From: Bromus sterilis
Lineage: Eukaryota; Streptophyta; Magnoliopsida; Poales; Poaceae
Direction: 5' to 3'
NCBI GenBank assembly: GCA_950022295.1
Contig: OX465600.1
Coordinates: 203,079,782-203,143,781 of the forward strand
Length of the DNA stretch: 64,000 nucleotides
In this document: positions 10,855 through 22,458 of the stretch, one piece after another
Layout: the number at the start of each line of letters is the position of its first letter
How positions within the stretch are numbered: position 1 is the first letter of the stretch
The notes under the pieces: generated by a model
What the model was told of the DNA's origin: nothing
What the model saw: the letters and a program-made list of their open reading frames with translations, nothing else
Databases searched by the model: none
Made by a program: the position numbers and the translations under genes

Positions 10855-13145
10855 AGCAGGAGCTACGAGGATTCTCAGAACCCAAGCGCAGAGTAATCGG
10901 AGAGGAGGTCAACCGATTACTCGACGCCCAATTCATCCGAGAGACGAAGAAAGCCACTTGGATCGCCAACCCTGTGTTGGTACCCAAGAAAGACACAGAC
11001 GTGCTGCGGATGTGCGTCGACTACGGGCCAGTCAACAAACACTTCCCAAAGGATCACTTTCCCCTGCCAAGAATCGAGCAGATAATCGACTCGATAGCCG
11101 GATGCGATCTACTATCGTTCCTCGACTCCTACTCAGTATACAATCAGATCAGGATGAAGGAAGAAGACGAAGAGCATACACCATTCATCACCCCTTACGG
11201 CGTATTTTGCTACAGAACAATGCCCTTCGGACTCAAGAACGCCGGTGCCACATACCAATGGATGATGCAAGCATGCTTAAAAGAGCAAATAGGAAGAAAC
11301 GTGCAGGTCTACGTGGACGACATCGTCATCAAAACCTATAGTGCAAACACGCTACTCGACGACCTGCGCGAGACCTTCGCAGCACTCAACAAATACAGAA
11401 TCAAGATCAACCCGAAGAAGTGCGCATTCGGCGTCCCAGCCGGGAAGTTTCTCGGGTACATGGTCTCCGCTCGAGGAATCGAAGCGAACCCCGAGAAAGT
11501 TCAAGCAATCGCCAGGATGCAGGAACCAACCGACATCAAAGGGGTGCAGCAGCTCACCGGTAGACTCGCAACCCTGAGTCGTTTCATCAGCAGATTGGGA
11601 GAGCGCACATGGCTATTCTACCAGTTGCTGAGAAAAGGAGAGAAATTCGAGTGGACCGAAGAAGCCCGCAAAGCATTCGCGGACCTGAAGAAGACACTCT
11701 CGACCCCACCGATCTTGGCGGTACCCAAAGAAAAAGAAAAGATGTACCTCTACGTGGCAGCACACAACAGCGTGGTAAGCACAAAACTCCTCGTCGAGCG
11801 CACAGAAGAAGGCAAGGTCCAGAGCATACAAAGGACGATCTACTACCTCAGCATGCTCTTGACAAAATCCCAGCAGTGGTACCCGCACTACCAGAAGCTA
11901 CTACTGGCCATCATCACGACCTCAAGGAAAGTGTCGCACTACTTCGACAAACACCCCATCACAATCGTAAGCAGCGCACCACTCGTGGACATCCTCAACA
12001 ACCCTGGAGCGACTGGGCGAGTCCCCGAGTGGAACATGGAGCTCAGCCCGCGGGACCTGCAATTCAAGCACCCAACAACAATCAAAGCCCAAGTACTCCC
12101 AGACTTTCTGGTCGAGTGGACGGAGGTCCAGACACCAGCCCCCCCGGACCTATCGAACTCATGGACAATGTTATTCGATGGGTCAAAAAGACAGCAAGGA
12201 GTCGGAGAAGGAGTCGTTATGGTCTCCCCGAAAGGAACCAAGCTCAAATACGTCCTCCAGATCAACTTCAGCCACGCCTCCAACAACGAAGCCGAATACG
12301 AGGCACTGCTCTATGGCATGCGCATGGCCAAAACATGCGGTTCCACTCGCCTCGTAATCTACGGAGACTCCAACCTCGTCGTCCAGCAAGCGATGAAAGA
12401 CTGCAATGCAGTAGCCGACAACATGGCGGCCTATCAGAAGCTCTACATCACGCTCGAAGGAAGTTTCGACGGCTGCGAGCTCAATTATATGCCCAGAACA
12501 AACAACACAGAAGCCGACGAAATCGAAAACATCGGCTCGACTCGAGGACCAGTACCACCCGACATCTTCCTCGAAAGCATAAGACAGAGATCTATCAAAG
12601 GAAAAACAGCAGCACCAGAGGCAGCTGTAGATGAGGACACCACAGAGCCAGCACATGTAGCATCAACGAGTCCATCTGAAGGCAACAAAAGCCAAGCGGT
12701 CAAACCTACAGATCCAACAACACTCGAAGGACCAGCGTGGACAAAACCGTTCCAACGATTCCTAATCGAAGGCACGCTACCGCAAGACGTCTCAGAAGCT
12801 CGGCGCATCAGTCGTCGATCCAAGGCATTCACAATGATCAACAGACAGCTATACAAGCGCAGTATCACCCAGATACTCCAGAAGTGCATCGACGAAGAAA
12901 ACGGCAAAGCCCTACTGCTCGAAATCCACGAGGGCACCTGTGGGCACCACGCGAGCACTCGAGTGCTCGTGTCCAAAGCGTTACGATCAGGGTTTTATTG
13001 GCCCACTACGATGAAAAACGCAGAAGATATCGTGCGGCATTGCATTTCCTGTCAAAAATCGCCACCAGGCCACACGCTCCAGCCTCAGAACTCAAGACCG
13101 TACCACTATCATGGCCGTTCGCCACCTGGGGACTCGACATGGTAG
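10758..13145 (+). pseudogene. pol: Element D Pol: RT, RNase H, archaeal-type RNase H, integrase zinc-binding domain
   Basis: The open frame has 795 codons. RT carries RMCVDYG near residue 84, FGLKNAGATY near 157 and the catalytic YVDD at 185-188. The usual Gypsy RNase H (about 300-430) looks degenerate: the CDAS-like position reads VAAHNS. A second RNase H follows at about 465-600 with the archaeal-type pattern: FDGS, NNEAEYEAL, YGDSNLVV and NTEADE supply the acidic residues. This second domain marks the Tat lineage. The integrase HHCC finger follows near the end (GHH...CISCQ). The frame is then lost at about 13085-13110 and integrase continues in another phase. Plus-strand frames overlapping this one (10622-11341, 11609-12634) are shadows. 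Confidence 0.88.
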
Positions 13146-13971
13146 GACCGCTCAAGAAGTCATCAAAAGGAGGAAGAACACACCTGCTAGTAGCAGTCGA
13201 CAAGTTCACCAAGTGGATCGAAGCAGTGCCCATCACCAGCTCCACACCCCTCACGACAACGAATTTTATCAAATCAATAATCTTCAGGTTCGGAGTACCA
13301 CACAACATCATCACGGACAACGGTACGAACTTCACAACAACAGAATTCCAGAACTTCTGCGAATAAATGGGCATCAAAATCAACTACGCATCAGTCGCGC
13401 ACCCGCAGTCCAAAGGCCAGGTGGAAAAAGCGAATGGCCTAGTATGCGGAGGAATAAAAAAACGGCTCCTCGCACCACTCGAGCAGGCCGCGGGCAACTG
13501 GGTAGAAGAACTCCCTGCAGTACTATGGAGCCTACGCACTACCCCAAATACCGCAACCCAGTACACACCTTTCTTCATGGTGTATGGGTCGGAGGCAGTG
13601 CTACCACACGACCTCAAATTCGGGGCACCCCGGATCTCGGGGTACGAGGAAGAGGAAGCAGAAGAAGCACTGCAAAATGACAAGGACACAGTAGACGAAG
13701 CAAGAGATACAGCCCTAGCAAGGTCAGAAGGGTACCAGGACAAGCTGCGCACTTACCAAAGCAGTCGCCTGCGCACCAGAACCTTCAACAAAGGCGACCT
13801 TGTCCTACGGCTCATACAAGAGAAAGTCCACAAGCTTGCCCCCAATGGGAAGGACCGTTCATAATCTCAGAAGTCATAGGAGGAGGCGCCTATAGACTGA
13901 AGAACCCGAAGACTGAGGAGGACGTGGGAAATCCATGGAACGTAGCGAACCTACGCCTGTTCTACCCATAG
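13100..13971 (+). pseudogene. Element D integrase core and C-terminus, interrupted
   Basis: The catalytic acids are visible: D in WGLDMVG, D in ITDNGTNF and E in GQVEKANG, spaced as in a Gypsy integrase. A TAA at 13364-13366 splits the core between the second D and the E. The frame is open again to 13864, then a frameshift leads to a short final stretch ending NLRLFYP with a stop at 13969-13971. With the frameshift near 13100 this makes three breaks in integrase. It would insert cDNA into the genome if intact. Confidence 0.82.
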
Positions 13972-15473
13972 TCTCCACCAGTCATGCTCAACTGGTAACT
14001 CATGTAACCCTTTGTCAGAACCCTCTGTTAGGTAATGTGCTAGTGTTAGCAAGTCACTTGCATCATGTTAAAATTTTCAAAGAAATCATTGAAATCAAAT
14101 TCAAAAGCAAAATGGGAGAAGGAACCCCCCCAGATGAATTAATTCAAAAGGCCACAAAAAAAGTTGCTCCAAAAATTCCTTTTGCATTTTTGAAAAGTCC
14201 TATAAATGAGTGTGATCACATATCAAGTGATGTGGGACCCACCCCATGCTCATGGATTTTTCAAATATTCAAACAGGAGCATGGATTAATTCAAAAACCC
14301 CTATTTGAATTAAAGTTCAAATATTTTGAATTTTAAAAAGTGCCAAACTTTATCAGTGGCTAGTCTAATATAATATGAGGCCATATAAAAAGTTTCAGCA
14401 TTTTTAAAAATGCCTAGCTATTTATTTATAGCATGGCCAACATATTACAGAAAAGAAAATAGAAAAGAAATAAAAAGAAAAGAAACTTACCTCGACAAAG
14501 GGGCCCAACTTGTCGCCCCACGGCCCAGCTGGCCCAGCCCACCACCCAACCCCCCTTGGCGTCTTCCTCAACCAGCTCGGTGGCGAGATGGGAGGGAGCC
14601 GACGACGCCACCGCGACAACCCCGTCGCCTACGTCTCTCCCCTGCCCTCTCCTCGCGCCACGAGGACACCCAGAGGCCCCCGCACCCTTTCCCCCTCTCG
14701 TTGCTCTCTCTGCATCACCTCCCTCGCCGTTTTCTTCGCCGCCAGAGGGCCGCCGTGGAGCGCGCCGTCGAGCACGCGTGGCCAACGGCCACAACCCAGT
14801 GCGCCACCATGTCCCTCGTCTTCGCCGTGGTCGTCTTCATCTCGGTGCGGAAGGAATCAGACCCATACACCCCGAGAACGTCGTCCCCTTCGTCGAGCCG
14901 CCGCTGGACCCGCAAGAGCTCGTCGCCGATTCCGCCACAACCGCAGCTCCTTCGGCCTCCTCAACCCCGTCTTTGCATTCGTCGTGAGCCCCTGAGCATT
15001 TCCCCTCCGCTCCCGTGTTTCTCCCCTTCCTCTAGCTGCGGCCGCCAGGGGAGCCGAGCTCCGTCGCCGCCGTGGTTGATCATGCGCTCGCTCCCGTGCA
15101 CCTAATCCCCCGCCCTGTTTTCCTTTGTGTTGCTGCACGCTCCAGGAGTCCAACGCACCCATAACCGTGTCCTCCCGTGCACTGCAGCGAGGACCTCGCC
15201 GTTGCCGTGCCTCTGCTGCCGCTTTTCTCGACAACGGCGAAGCTCCGATGACCCCCTTGGTCCCTCGACTCCACCTAGCGACGCGTGCGGACTCCAGCTA
15301 ACCGTAGATGGTCTCAGCGGGCAAAACGGTGGCCGGAATCGCCGTCCCGTGCGAGTGCCGCCGCACTTGACGCCACAGGCGTCTAGCCGCTGGCGAGGCA
15401 CGCTAATTAGGGGCTAACACCCCTGTTAGTTGACCCCAGGTCAATGACAGGTGGGGCCCCCAGGCCTTAACCC

Positions 15474-15498
15474 CCCTCTGTTTAATTTAAACAGAGGG
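15474..15498 (+). repeat. Perfect palindrome in the E 5' LTR
   Basis: Two 11-base arms (CCCTCTGTTTA and its complement) flank a 3-base loop. The same palindrome is in the E 3' LTR (26745-26769). Solo LTR G has a different perfect palindrome at the same place (37864-37879). Confidence 0.8.
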
Positions 15499-16854
15499 AT
15501 TAAACCCTGTGTCACTGACAGCCTAGGCCCACCTGTCAGCCCCCCCCACACGCCAGCATGACGTCAGTCTGGCGCAATAAGTCGATTAAATTGATTAAAT
15601 CAATTACAGAAAATCCAGAAAATAGCCAAATCTTTAGAAAATCATAACTAATTCATATTAACTCCAAATTGGACAAATAATATGTCTAAAATTATCAGAA
15701 AAATACAAGGATTATGAATACGCAACTTGTTTCTATGTTTGACCTTTTTAAAATGGGTGAACAGTAGCAAACATGCATATGGATCTTTTCTGAATTCAAA
15801 TTTGGAGTGAATTTGCAAATGATTTTGCAACACATTTAATTTAGATGGATTCATCGACACATCAGAAGCTTTATCTCAACTATACAACATCACTTCATGA
15901 TCAACTTTTTCAAATGAACATTCATGCATTCAAATGCATTTGAATTTCATCGATAAATCAAATGGAGTTTGAATTTGCATTTCAAATGCAATATACTCCT
16001 TTTAAATGGAATGCTCAACACATCAGTACCATGAAAATCACCATTCCAATCTTATTCATGTGATTGTGCATTGTACACTATGTTGACCCTATGATTTTCA
16101 TGTTGCTGATAGAAGTGGAGCCGGAACCCGAGACCACCCCCTTCGTTGAAGACACCATACCGAACCTCGTCAGCAAGGCAAGCAAACCCCCATTGATCAT
16201 GTCGATAAAATCCCACTTCCCTCTCATGTCTCGCTTATGCATTGTATAGGATGATTACCATGCTACGTTTCTACCGCATAGATGAACCCATTCCTTTGCA
16301 TGACCTATCATTGTCACAGTAGTAGGCAAACCACAATCCTAGCAAATGTAGGAGTTGATTGATATCATGTGGCCCCTGCAATTGTTACTGCTTATTGCAT
16401 GCTTAGAGTGATACAATGATGTTACTGTTATGTGAGTCGGGATGGTAGTGATCATGTTGATGATGGTGGAAAGGTGTTGGTGAATCTACCCTAATACAAG
16501 GTGAACGATGAGAGGTTGTGTAGGAGTACACAGTGGGTTGTCTCGTTGAACACCGCCCTAGGTCCGAGTTCTTGTGTGGTGATCCAAGATGAAGAGTAAA
16601 AGCACACATTGGGCTCACTGACCCCTCTCAACCTATTAACTCATCCCTTTCGATGTCCAGATGTCGCAATAGTTCGGAGTTCTGGTAGGTTTGTGGCCTG
16701 GTTGCTAAGTGAGAGAACGGCTCAGCCGAGACCGGCTTATGCACCACGCACACATCATCTGGGTCCACTTCGGTAAACCGGCCGGGTTCACGATAGTGGT
16801 AGCCCACCCAGGTAGGCGGCTTTCTTGGATTAGATCGGCTATGAGGTAACAGTT

Positions 16855-19800
16855 TGTAAGGCCCGATATGCGGTACTGTTCCAGATCTAGGTGTTTCCAC
16901 CCAGATCCGGGGACGAAGCACATATCGGTCCCACCGCGACATATGAGAAAGCCATATGCCCCGGATTTCCAACATGATATCACAACATTACAGATACAAG
17001 GATACAACATCTCATACAATCGGCATACAACTGCCTCAAATATAATACAACAGCGGAAGATACATGTCTGAGTACAGACTACAAGCAAATGCCTACTGGC
17101 AAAGAGAAAAGCATCGATCCCATAACCGCACGGGTCCAGGCCGTCCGCCGGGATCCGCCTAACTAGTCGTCGTCGAGCCTCCACGTGAAACGTCGATCAC
17201 CATACCTGTTGTCGATCAAGAACCCTGAAAAGAGTTTGGGGGTAGTATCATGAGTACAGAGGTACTCAGCATCCAACTGTAGTGGTCATCTGACCCAGCA
17301 AGGACCTCATCACTCGTCATTCTAGGACAACTAGTAGTTTACGGTAAGGAAGGGGTAAGTGGTGAGGTTGCTGCCGCACTAGCATTTATGAAGTGGCTAA
17401 CGATCTAGAGAGTAAGATAAGAAGCCAAGCATTCGATGAGGAATCGCCTCCAACAAGTCTTGCTATCAACTACTTACGCAAACATAACACCTATCCTATC
17501 CTTGTCCTCCTCTTCGCATCCCGACGAAGAAGAAGAAGTCAAGGCACACACACGTTGATCAAGTTATATTAAGAGATCTCAGTTGTTGTTGTCTATGAAC
17601 AAGGAGTAGGTCTCAAGTCGTCCATAACCGTGGACACGGCTTCTCGAAAAGATTTAACCCTGCAGGGGTGTACCAACTGCCCATTATGAGGCTCCGCACG
17701 CACGTCCATCACTCTTAGTTGCTACCCATTATAGGCAACCATTTTATGATTTAGTTCCTAGAGATCCGAAACGACAAGTCCCTCTAGCTAACAACGAACA
17801 AATCCGGGTGGCCCCGGGGAGTCGACACCCAATCCAAAAGCTGGCCACGCTCTCGGATCGGACTCTTCCGTCGCAACAGGGTTTGGGTTACCGGTTAGTT
17901 CTCTTATGAGACCGGGCCCTCGCCGGCCAAAGGTGGACCAATCAAAGAAACCATGTCTCCGCTGGCCCCAGTTGTTTTAAAAGATATCTGTTAGGAGCAA
18001 CCCGACAAGATATATATGCATGTTTTCAAATGGTAAATCAGCTTGGGCCACCTCTAGAAATGTTTGAAGCTAGATAGGTAAGAAAAAGGGGACCCCATAA
18101 AATCCCACACGCGGTTAGGCACGCTCAGTCTTAAAACCAATACCCGGAACTCGGATCCTAGGTGACTCGAATGGAACAAAGCGTCGGGGCGGGATAGCCT
18201 AGACCTCCCATCCTTCGTCGAATATAGTCAACATTTATAATAATCATCTCATCAACAATAATATAATAATCAGGTGATATCCCAAACCACGGAGTAACAG
18301 GGTAACATCGTAGCATCCTAAGCATGCATACTAAGCAGGGGCTGAGCAACGAGCAAAAGTAACATAGCAGTACAAGGTTTGCTGGGAGGGGACATGGCTG
18401 TATCGGTTTGAAAGAGGCTGTAAACATGTGGTAGGATCAAACATCGAACCTAACCTATACTAGCATGCAAACCGCTGGTTGAAATAGAATGGATCATAAG
18501 TAATGTATAGTCCTTGCCTGTTGATAAGTCGGGTTCCGAAGGTGTAGTTGATCGCAAGATCGCATCGTCTCCGAGAGGTACCCGCGGGAGCACACAAGAA
18601 GTAAACACTGGAAAGCAATCCACGGTGCACCACTATTACTACGGGGCAATACAAGAGCAAGCATCAACAAGAAGTAACACGAAACATCGCACCTACCGTC
18701 GAGAGCGGTTACTAACGGTTTAAGTGGAGTACTCGTCACACATGACGATATCGCACATTTACGGTGGTTCAAGTTGTTTAGCTACAGGTGATCAACAAGG
18801 TTGTTAACATGGCAACTCAAGCAAGCATGGCAAGAGGTGTAGCAAAAGTAAACTATCTGATCTAGTCAATTTAAGTGGGGTGAAATCCTAGACATGCAAA
18901 CTATTGCGGACCCCACGATAAAAATGGAATTTGGTACTGTTTTGCCTAAACAATATTTTATTATTTTTATTAGCAAGCAAGAGCAGCAAAAACACAACCT
19001 ACATGCAATTCTAGTCAAGTTACATATAAAGAACATTTTAAACAGAGCAACAGATAAAAAGTTATAGCAATTACAGTTTACAGTGGCAGACAGTGTAATT
19101 AGCAGTCAAACAGCAGGTAAACAAAGTCAAACATGGTAAACAAGCACAAATTATTAAACTAGACACAAAACTAAGCAAGTTTCATATTTAAATCGTCGCA
19201 ACCGGAGCTACGGTTAAAAAGTTACGGCACTGCAAAAATAAACAACTAAAACTGCCTAATTAAATAAATAAAAACAACTAACAGAAAAAAAAAAAAAACT
19301 AACTGGGCCGAAAGCTGCTGGGCCCAACTAACTAAAATAAATAAATAACAGAAAATAAAAGAAAAACCGGGCAGCTCACCTCTTGGGCCTGGCCCAGAGT
19401 GGCCTGGAGAGGTGGCCGGCCTGGCTGGGCCTTGGCTGGGCAGGCGGCCCACCCGGGCGCAGCGAGCGTGCCCGCTCGAGCCGTCGTGCTCGTCCCGAGC
19501 CAGCGGCGGCCGGACGGCTTCGGCGAGGCGGCGCCATGGCTCCGGCGGGAGGCGGCTGAGGCGGAGCAGGGAGGCGCGGGAGGAGGCTGGCGGTGCGGAT
19601 CGGCGGCCGGAGTCGCCGGGGAGCGCCGTGGCGCGCGGCGGCGCGAGCTCCAGGGGGGATCCATGGCGCGGCCGCTGCTGGTCCTTGCGCCCATGGCGCT
19701 CGGGCCGGACCTGCGTCGGAGGGAGAGGAAGGTGAGGACGGAGGAGAAGGCGCGGGAGGGAACGGAGAGGAGAGGGAGGCTGCTCCGGCGGCTGCCGTGG

Positions 19801-20525
19801 TCGCCGGCGACGGGCTCGGGTGCTCCACGGCGCGTCCACGGGAGAGAGGAGAGAGGTTGGAGAAGGTGGGAGCTGGCCAGGCGACGTGGCGCTCCGGGAG
19901 CCCTCCGATCTGCGATCCGACGGCTCCGGGCACCCCAGATCTAGGGTTTCGGGATTTGGGGTGTTTTTGGGGCAGATCTGAGACAGATCAGGGGGGTGGC
20001 TGCAAAAATGGCTAGGGGAAACCCTAAAAATGGGTGGGAGTGTGGTGGTGTTTATATAGCATGGGTGGCTGGCAGTTTGCAAAAACATCACCGGTTTCTC
20101 TCTCGGGCGTCCGGTGCTCACGTTTCTGACCGCCGGGGGTCCGCAGTACCTCCGATTCGGGTAAAACTTCGAACTGCGCGATCAGTGCGTCGAGCCGGAG
20201 GCATTCACCTCGCGCTGGAACCATTCCGAAAACACTTTCCGGCGCGCTATAAAAATATCCCATTTAATTATTAAACGGGGTTTTTCGTTCCGTTGGCTGC
20301 GGCTGGCCTCGTGCGGTTTTCGCGACGGTGATCGGGTGAAACCCGGTGTCGCAAAGGTCGAGTGTCAGGGTGGCAAGGGTCGGTCTCCGTCCGATACGAG
20401 AATAAGGGGGAGAAATATTCACCGATTATTATTTCGGTGAAGCAAACACTGCAAACAACTCAGACAATCAAACAAATCACACCGAAAACAAAATTTTTAA
20501 TTTTTGTGAAAACTGGGCTGTTACA
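16855..20525 (-). mobile_element. Element F: reverse solo LTR of the C family inside the E 5' LTR
   Basis: On the plus strand it begins TGTAAGGCCCGATATG and ends GGGCTGTTACA, the reverse of element C. TSD cagtt is perfect (16850-16854, 20526-20530). Length is 3671 bp. The undivided LTR G confirms that the E-family LTR reads straight through this point. It is the deepest, hence youngest, layer of the nest. ORFs of up to 291 codons on its minus strand (20121-19246) are Pro/Arg-rich composition artefacts. Confidence 0.9.
20051..20058 (-). promoter_or_regulatory. TATA box of solo LTR F
   Basis: TATATAAA on the minus strand, at the position equivalent to 8115-8122 in C. It is followed by an AACCCTAG leader-type context and then the GC-rich block. 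Confidence 0.6.
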
Positions 20526-21792
20526 CAGTTGTGGTGGCATCCTCGCTGTCATCTCTTGAACGGTGACGCACAAAAGGCGGTAACTGATGACACGTGTGTG
20601 TAGCGGTACACCCCTGCAGGGTTAATAAAACTATTCGAATAGTCGCGTCCGCGATTAAGGACTGCTTGGAAAGCTTAGCCTGATTATTAGACAACTTGAA
20701 CTGGATACTTCTAAAATACACCAAGATAAGTGTGAGTGCTATGGCGTGCTTTCTCGTGGGGAAGTCGAAGAAGGCACCATAGTGGTGTAATTGATTGGAG
20801 ATGTAGTGGACTCGTGTACGCTTCTTACCTCAAGTCTGGTACTCGTAGTTCAGGACTAGCCAAGTCAAAGCTGGCACTTCTGCAAGTGAAACCCCACCTC
20901 CCTTTACCTTGATACATGTGCATGAGTAGTATAGTTCCTACGTAAGTCTTGCTGAGTACGACTTTGTACTCACGTTTGCTTATTCTATGTTTTAGATGAA
21001 CCCACTTACCTGATGGTGGCTTCTACCCGAAGCTCGAAGATTGAATACTCAGACCAAGACCAAGCTAGTGTACTCCCAGTCAGACGACTGGTTCCCTCGT
21101 GGAGGGCTTGATTATAGTCAAGGCTTCTCTAAGCCATTTGTTAAACTTGTCTGTACTCAGACCTACTTTGCTTCCGCATGTTTGATGTAATGTTGGATCA
21201 CAGACTTGTGATCTCTGTGTGCACTCTGTAAGAGTTATTAATAAAGATGTATACATTGTAGAGAATTGCAATGATACCTGCTGTTCATACAAGTCATGTG
21301 TGCTGCGTGTATGTTTATAACATGCATGTCTTAGTATGGGTTTTCGAGACCTTATTTGTGATCTGGCTGGCGGTCTTTTATACACCAAATGGCCCCTAGA
21401 TGTGCGCAGTTTGGGGCATCGCGATGCGATTGTTCGTGACTCCGTCACGTGCACACTTTGTTGTATGATCGAGCCCGCACTAGACCCCGACTAAGTGATC
21501 GGGCTGGAGTAAGTCTATGTAAGGGTTATAATACAATCGATAGTATGGTTGAGGCGACTTGTCTATGAGTATGGGAGTTCACCACCCATATCATTTAGAC
21601 TTGTGTGCGGACGATGAGGACCCATTTCAGTTGATCATCCATCCTGGATGGGATGCCCCTCACGTTCGATGCTTTCCGAGAACGTTCTGTGCTTGGCCTT
21701 GTCTGCTCAGACAAGTGGGTACGGTTCTCGGCTCTCCATATGATTGTGTTGTAGCGAGGCTTGCATACGCTAACCCCGGGTCCCGACAGACT

Positions 21793-21804
21793 TGGTATCA
21801 GAGC
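21793..21804 (+). other. Primer-binding site of element E
   Basis: TGGTATCAGAGC lies four bases after the 5' LTR end. It is complementary to the 3' end of initiator methionine tRNA. Confidence 0.88.
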
Positions 21805-22458
21805 AGGACTGACTGTAGGACTAGTAGCCTTGGCCGAAGTGGAGTCTAGCTTGCTATAGTTATATAGTTACTCTGGGTATATAAGAGAACAACGTAAGGC
21901 TTCTTTTTTCTCCTTACCCCCTTCGTTCTGAGTTCTGAGTCAGCCTCATCTTATTCTACGGGAAGATAGGACTAGGCTCTTCTCTGTCTGACTAGAATAT
22001 CTCGTTGTTTGCTTCCTTGTAGCCGTAGGAAAGTTGTGAGCGGTTGGTTAGAGTGGTTATGCTTCCTGATTTCTTACATCGTATGTAAGTGCTGTCTCCA
22101 TGTTGTAAGAAATTGTCTTTTTCTTGCAATTACAGCCGTTATGCAGTCCGAGTCATTCCAGGTTTCTTCATAATCTGATGCGTTTGCAAAATCTTTCCCT
22201 CTATTTCGGATGTCCTTCCAGAAGTTTTTCTAGGTGGCATGCCCCACAGTTCCATAGTGTTTGATGTAGGTTTTCTTCTAGAAACCTATAGTGTTTCATT
22301 TGCAGCTCTTTCTCCCACTTTGGACGTCTTCTAGCCAGAAGAACCACACTAACCATCGTGTTGGGGTACTTTGCTACTCTGACATATCTGTTGTAGCCCC
22401 TAGTAAGCCATGGTCATCCTCAGAAAAACCATCCAGTAACCCAACTCTTTAAACCTAG
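21805..22458 (+). other. Element E leader, gag missing
   Basis: About 650 bp between the primer site and pol, T-rich and full of stops in all frames. No Gag or zinc knuckle is visible. Gag and protease were deleted, leaving pol to start just before the RT. Confidence 0.7.

Larger units (their letters stand above)
14013..21788 (+). repeat. 5' LTR of element E, interrupted by F
   Basis: Own length is about 4.1 kb (14013-16854 and 20531-21788). It has an AT-rich head, a GC-rich block at about 14490-15420, a palindrome at 15474-15498, and an AT-rich tail. The GC-rich block is open in several frames on both strands, but this follows from its composition and I call no gene there. Confidence 0.88.

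Noticed and set aside
11609..12634. 341-codon plus-strand frame
   Set aside because: It lies wholly within the D pol frame in another phase and encodes an Arg/Gln-rich low-complexity product: a shadow.
14410..15105. Long open frames in GC-rich LTR blocks (14410-15105, 25734-26435, 26672-25953, 20121-19246, 33388-32711)
   Set aside because: They are open in several frames on both strands at once, are Pro/Arg/Ser-rich, share no recognisable domain, and are not kept between LTR copies. Composition explains them.
7646..20525. A 12.9 kb transposon with long terminal inverted repeats (TGTAACAGCCC at the left, GGGCTGTTACA at the right)
   Set aside because: The two ends belong to two independent LTR insertions of one family in opposite orientation. 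Each has its own perfect TSD (atttt and cagtt) and its own second end (35882 and 16855).
21793..21804. tRNA gene fragment (also 42512-42523)
   Set aside because: TGGTATCAGAGC here is a primer-binding site next to an LTR end; no tRNA cloverleaf surrounds it.
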